NCBI GenBank assembly: GCA_015956445.1
Contig: WIUZ02000012.1
Coordinates: forward strand, 1,178,001-1,242,000
Reading direction: 5' to 3'
DNA length: 64,000 nucleotides
Source of the DNA: Thelephora terrestris
Taxonomy: Eukaryota; Basidiomycota; Agaricomycetes; Thelephorales; Thelephoraceae
Shown here piece after piece: positions 59,966 through 64,000 of this stretch. The position numbers and the translations under genes were made by a program. The notes under the pieces were generated by a model that saw only the letters and a list, made by a program, of their open reading frames with translations, did no database searches and was not told the origin of the DNA. How positions within the stretch are numbered: the first letter of the stretch is position 1; each line of letters opens with the position of its first letter.

Positions 59966-60815
59966 ATGCCTGCCCTCGTTCAACGCCCTGCCCCCGCCTT
60001 CAAGTCCAAGGCCGTCATTGGCTCTGTATTCCGGGATATCTCGCTCTCCGAATTTCTCGGCAAATGGTACGCGTCGACGCCACTGTCTGGATAACCGATG
60101 TCTCATACCATGCACACGCGAACAGGGTCGTTTTGTTCTTCTACCCAATGTAAGTTATTGACGGGGTCAGTCGTGGAACAACCCCGTTTACATACACACA
60201 TCAGGGACTTTACCTTCGTTTGCCCAACGGAAATCCTTGCCTTCAATGACGCCCTCGCCCAGTTCAAGGAACTCAACACAGAGGTCCTCGCTGTATCCAC
60301 TGACTCGGAGTACTCCCACTTTGCCTGGGCCAACCAGCCTCGCAAGGAGGGTGGCCTCGGTCCCGATCTCCAGTTGCCTCTCCTTGCGGACCGTAACATG
60401 TCGATCTCCCGAGATTACGGCGTCCTCATTGAAGAAGCGGGTATCTCTCTTCGTGGCCTTTTCATCATTGACCCTCAGGGCATCTTGAGGTATGTTCTAC
60501 GTGCCCTCATCGAATTCAGTATTCATCACAGCTGCTGCTTAGGCAAATAACCATCAACGACTTGCCGGTCGGTCGTTCCGTCGAAGAGACCATTCGTCTG
60601 GTCAAAGCCTTCCAGTTCACCGTCAGTGTTCTCGAGCTATCGACTATTGAGTTTTGAACCTAACCTTTTCTATCCAGGACAAGTATGGAGAGGTTTGCCC
60701 TGCCAACTGGACCGAGGGAAGCAAGACGATCAAGGCTGACCCCAAGGGGTCCTTAGAGTACTTCTCGGAGGCTTCTCCTGATGCAAACAAGAAGCGTCGT
60801 ATCGAAGGACAGTGA
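59966..60815 (+). CDS. Typical 2-Cys peroxiredoxin
   Basis: Five exons (59966-60066, 60126-60149, 60205-60489, 60543-60621, 60678-60815; exon 2 is only 24 nt) give 208 aa. The peroxidatic Cys is in [13 protein letters not shown], the site that reduces H2O2 and alkyl peroxides. The resolving Cys is in YGEVCPANW. The enzyme is thioredoxin-dependent and probably cytosolic, as there is no targeting signal. Both features of over-oxidation-sensitive eukaryotic enzymes are present: GGLG in [11 protein letters not shown] and a YF in SLEYFSEA near the C-terminus. This predicts hyperoxidation under high peroxide and repair by sulfiredoxin. The last residues ([10 protein letters not shown]) are basic. 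Confidence 0.95.
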
Positions 60816-61016
60816 TTATGACCACGAAGACCGTAGATAGATAGAGGCCCCGCATATAACCAAATCATCTTGATGTTGTAATAAAACATACTCCTCACTG
60901 CACCCGCATTTATTCCGCCTGTAGGTTGCGTCAACTCCCGTGATGAAGGATGATCGCCATAGCGGACGGATGTGCCTGACCTCCGTTTCTACAAGCACTA
61001 TAACAACGGACGTCCA

Positions 61017-64000
61017 ATGGTGGCCCCTTCACGTCGTCGTGTGTCCTACGTGATTCCTCCGCCACAGCCTGGGTCCATTCCGAGACTACAACTTCCACCA
61101 CTCGGCGTCACTCGTCTGGGCTCAATACTCCCTCTCTTAATCCCGCTCGAGCCGATCGCCATTCCCCACAGCCCGACTCCTCGTGTCTTCTCCCACCCAA
61201 AACACAGACTCCCTGTAGCTTCTCTCGCGTTGGACTCTACCACGCATCTCGTCGGCGGAGATAGTCCGGAGGGCATCCTATATACCGGGGGGCGAGATGG
61301 CATGGTTATCTCATGGGACCTTCACCTCCCGATGAGGCAACGACCGACAAAACTTCCAAAACCTCAGAGGGGAAGGTGGGAGATGTTGACCGGGTGGGGC
61401 GATGACTGGTACGACGACGGCGAGGATGACACCGAAAACGAGCCAACCGTCGGTACCGATGGGGACGTGTTGGGAGACGTCTCTGCGAGCGTGAGGAAAC
61501 GGCGCAAGTCGAGTGCCGCATCGAACAAGGACGAGTATTGGGAACTGGATCCGAGTGAATTCACCTCTGGACAGGTCAGGATTCTAACGGGCTTCCACTA
61601 TCGTCCGCGGACCACTCAGTGGTCGTTTTCTCTAGCCTTCTGTATTCAGACAATGTGCGCAGTTACACTCAGACTGGGTAAACGACATCCTGTTGTGTAA
61701 CCAGGCTCAGACTGGTTAGTACCAACCTTTAGTTGGCAATCCGCCCCTCATCCGTTACCTTTCAAGTTGTGTCTGCCTCTTCGGATGGAACCCTTAAGGC
61801 GTGGAACCCCCACTCAGGCTCAGATCCCACCCTTGTCGGTTCTCATTCGGACTACGTCCGGTGTCTCGCACATTGGTATCCACACTCCGAGCTTCCCACA
61901 CGTTCCAATTAGCTCACTCTTCTCCTTCAGTCGCGATCAGAACTGGGTAGCATCAGGTTCTTTTGATAAGACGATCAAGCTGTGGGACCTCAATCGCGCG
62001 TCACACACGGGCTCAGACCCCCTCATCACCCTTAAATCACCTGAAGGTACTGGATCCAAGTCTTCCGTGTATGCAATAGCAGTAGACCCCGGTGGGACCG
62101 TTATTGCTTCTGGAACTCCAGAACGGGTGATCAGAACTTGGGATCCACGATCGGGCAAGCGCACCGCCAAGCTTGTAGGACACACAGATAACATTCGCGC
62201 GATACTGATCTCCGCAGATGGCAAATATGTAAGTCGTCTGTTCTCGCGTCGGAAAACATCACTGATTCTTGCTATTAGCTACTGACGGGATCCGCTGACG
62301 CATCTGTAAAACTTTGGTCGCTATCTGCACAGAAATGCATCCACGCCTTCACCCATCACACCGAATCTGTTTGGTCGTTGTCCTCGTCCCATCCATCGTT
62401 AGAAGTTTTCTATTCCGGAGACAGGTCCGGCCTCGTTTGCCGCGTGGATGTAGAAGGCTCCCCAGATGTTTCTGAAGGAGAGTGCGTCCTGCTCTCCCAA
62501 TCTCCGGACGGGGTGAATAAAATCATTGCGATGGACGACCAACTTGTTTGGACAGCAAGCGGCAGCTCCAGTATCACTCGTTGGAGAGTCCCTCCGCGGC
62601 GAAACGCCAGGTTACAGGCCTACGGCAGTCCGCCTCTCGACCTGTCCCTAACTCCCCCCCTCGGTTCACCAAATTTGTCGGGACATAGGAAACATTCAGC
62701 TAGCATAGACACCTTCGCGACGGCTAGAACATATACCCCACCCCCTGGACCACACGCCTACCCGCCGTCGATCCACAGCCTATCGATTGACGCAGGTGGG
62801 GAAGATACGCTCTGTGGAATTCCATTTAGGAACTTGGTCAAGCTTATCTCGGCCAACGAGACTTTCACACCATATGTGCAGCGTGGGAGGGACCCGGAAA
62901 TCGCTACATTATACTCTGCAGCCTCCGTCATGTCTGTACCGCGCCTCGATGGTCGCCCAAATGTGTCATCCGTGCTGCATCACGTCCCTTCGCTTGGGAA
63001 CACTAGTCCACTTCGCAGCGATACCCTCATCAGCAGCCCGGAACACACTCCTGGTCTCGACCCAACAAACTCTGCGCGTAACGAGTACGAAGACCGTGAA
63101 GTCGCTTCTGAAGCCGAGCCACTGCTGGAAGCTTCTGATTACGTTATCGAAGGGGACAGCGGACTGGTCAGGTCCATCATTTTAAACAACAGGATGTACG
63201 CCCTGACTGTAGACACGGCCGGGGAAGTCGCCGTCTGGGACATAATCAGGTGCATTTGCCTCGGGAAGTTCATCAAGGATGATGTCTCTGCCGCGAGTCA
63301 CTGTGATGCCGGAACGACTAGCAGCGGATATAGTGTCAAAAACCCAAGTCCCCGTGAAGCGCTGGAGACAGTCAGGGAGAGGATTGAGGGGCAAGCGGTC
63401 GTAAGCTCCTGGTCATCGGTCGACACCAAGATGGGATTGTTGACCGTCCATCTGAGTGATCGCTGCTTCGAGGCGGAGATTTACGCCGACGAGGCTGGCT
63501 ACGGCCCAGATAAGAATTTTGGTGACGAGTTGCGGTGTGAGTGCTCTCACGTTCGCGGTGGATGTTCTTGGTATTGAGATTCGTCACAGTGAACATAGCT
63601 AGATGGCTACTCCGAAATCTTTTCCTCGGATTTGTCCGCGAACAACAGAAGATCCTATCTCCCAGGCGTAGCAGGGACTCTGGTGGTCCACAAGAACAGT
63701 CTCCGCCTCACCGTGGAATGCACCGTGGGGTCGCGCCAATCCGCATCGATATCAATGGCTCTATGGAGCGCAGACGTTCAAGCTCTGACACGCCAAGGAG
63801 AACCCATTCGCGTTCTACCATGGTTGTTTCCTCGCCGTCCATGATCCCTGCTGTTCCACCACCTGTTACGGGTGCCAAAGGAGCCTCACCTCTGCTAACG
63901 CCGATGATTCCTCTTTTTGGAGTACTGAAAGATCCATTGCTGCCAACTATTCCCCAGTCTCCGCAAGTGCAATTTGGTTCAAACGACATGACGCCTGTGC
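61017..64000 (+). CDS. WDR48/UAF1-type WD-repeat protein (C-terminus outside window)
   Basis: It starts at 61017 with [22 protein letters not shown] repeats follow: [20 protein letters not shown], then (after an intron ending near 61635) [80 protein letters not shown] and [13 protein letters not shown]. The [15 protein letters not shown] segment marks the WDR48/Bun107-like family, which binds and activates USP1/USP12-type deubiquitinases. An acidic insert (GEDDTENE) interrupts repeat 1. The C-terminal part (from about 63170: [20 protein letters not shown], then [18 protein letters not shown]) matches the family's DUF3337 region, and the frame is still open at 64000. Introns lie near 61576, 61710, 61875, 62228 and 63540. 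Confidence 0.88.

Overview
The window is nuclear DNA of a filamentous basidiomycete, most likely an Agaricomycete. Genes are dense and lie on both strands. Nearly every gene is cut by short (about 50-60 nt) GT..AG introns. The gene set is typical of that group: a WSC-domain copper radical oxidase, a WOPR regulator, a fungal GT2 wall glycosyltransferase, an SKN1/KRE6-type GH16 protein, and a Plavaka-type DNA transposon. I cannot place it below class level. Where exon ends are given, I joined them by reading splice sites by eye and checked that the frame stays open.

Layout. 1-9 kb: the N-terminal part of an FHA-domain gene (-), a rolling-stone-like membrane protein (+), a DENND11/LCHN-like DENN protein (-), and a secreted copper radical oxidase with four WSC domains (-). 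9-15 kb: a Gti1/Pac2 (WOPR) regulator (+), a 213-aa unknown (+), tRNA-Gly(CCC), and a choline-phosphate-cytidylyltransferase-like gene (-) whose catalytic motifs are replaced. 15-29 kb: a six-hairpin glycosidase-like secreted protein (+), an Msb1/Mug8-domain protein (+), a large GT2 glycosyltransferase (-), and a membrane-anchored GH16 glucanase (+). 29-41 kb: a zinc-finger protein (-), a 141-aa one-TM protein (+), the Met22/Hal2 nucleotidase (-), tRNA-Gly(UCC), a circularly permuted nucleolar GTPase (-), a 96-aa membrane protein (+), an F-box relic, and a second zinc-finger protein (-). 41-48 kb: an HNH-like protein (+), a secreted alpha-amylase (-), OMA1 (+) and ARH1 (+). 48.5-59.9 kb: a repeat-rich, gene-poor island built around a two-gene Plavaka-type DNA transposon. 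59.9-64 kb: a 2-Cys peroxiredoxin (+) and a WDR48/UAF1 homologue (+) that runs off the window.

How the genes fit together. Several neighbours share an upstream region and a theme. GT2 and GH16 face away from each other, and both act on wall polysaccharide. The copper radical oxidase and the WOPR regulator are head to head. OMA1 and ARH1 are consecutive mitochondrial genes. In the transposon, the transposase and a DUF6698-like protein are transcribed divergently from about 290 bp.

The observations most worth following up are: the cytidylyltransferase paralogue without HxGH; the divergent transposase/DUF6698 element; the 18-unit, exactly 19-bp array beside its left end; and a two-frame ORF region at 57.3-58.6 kb.
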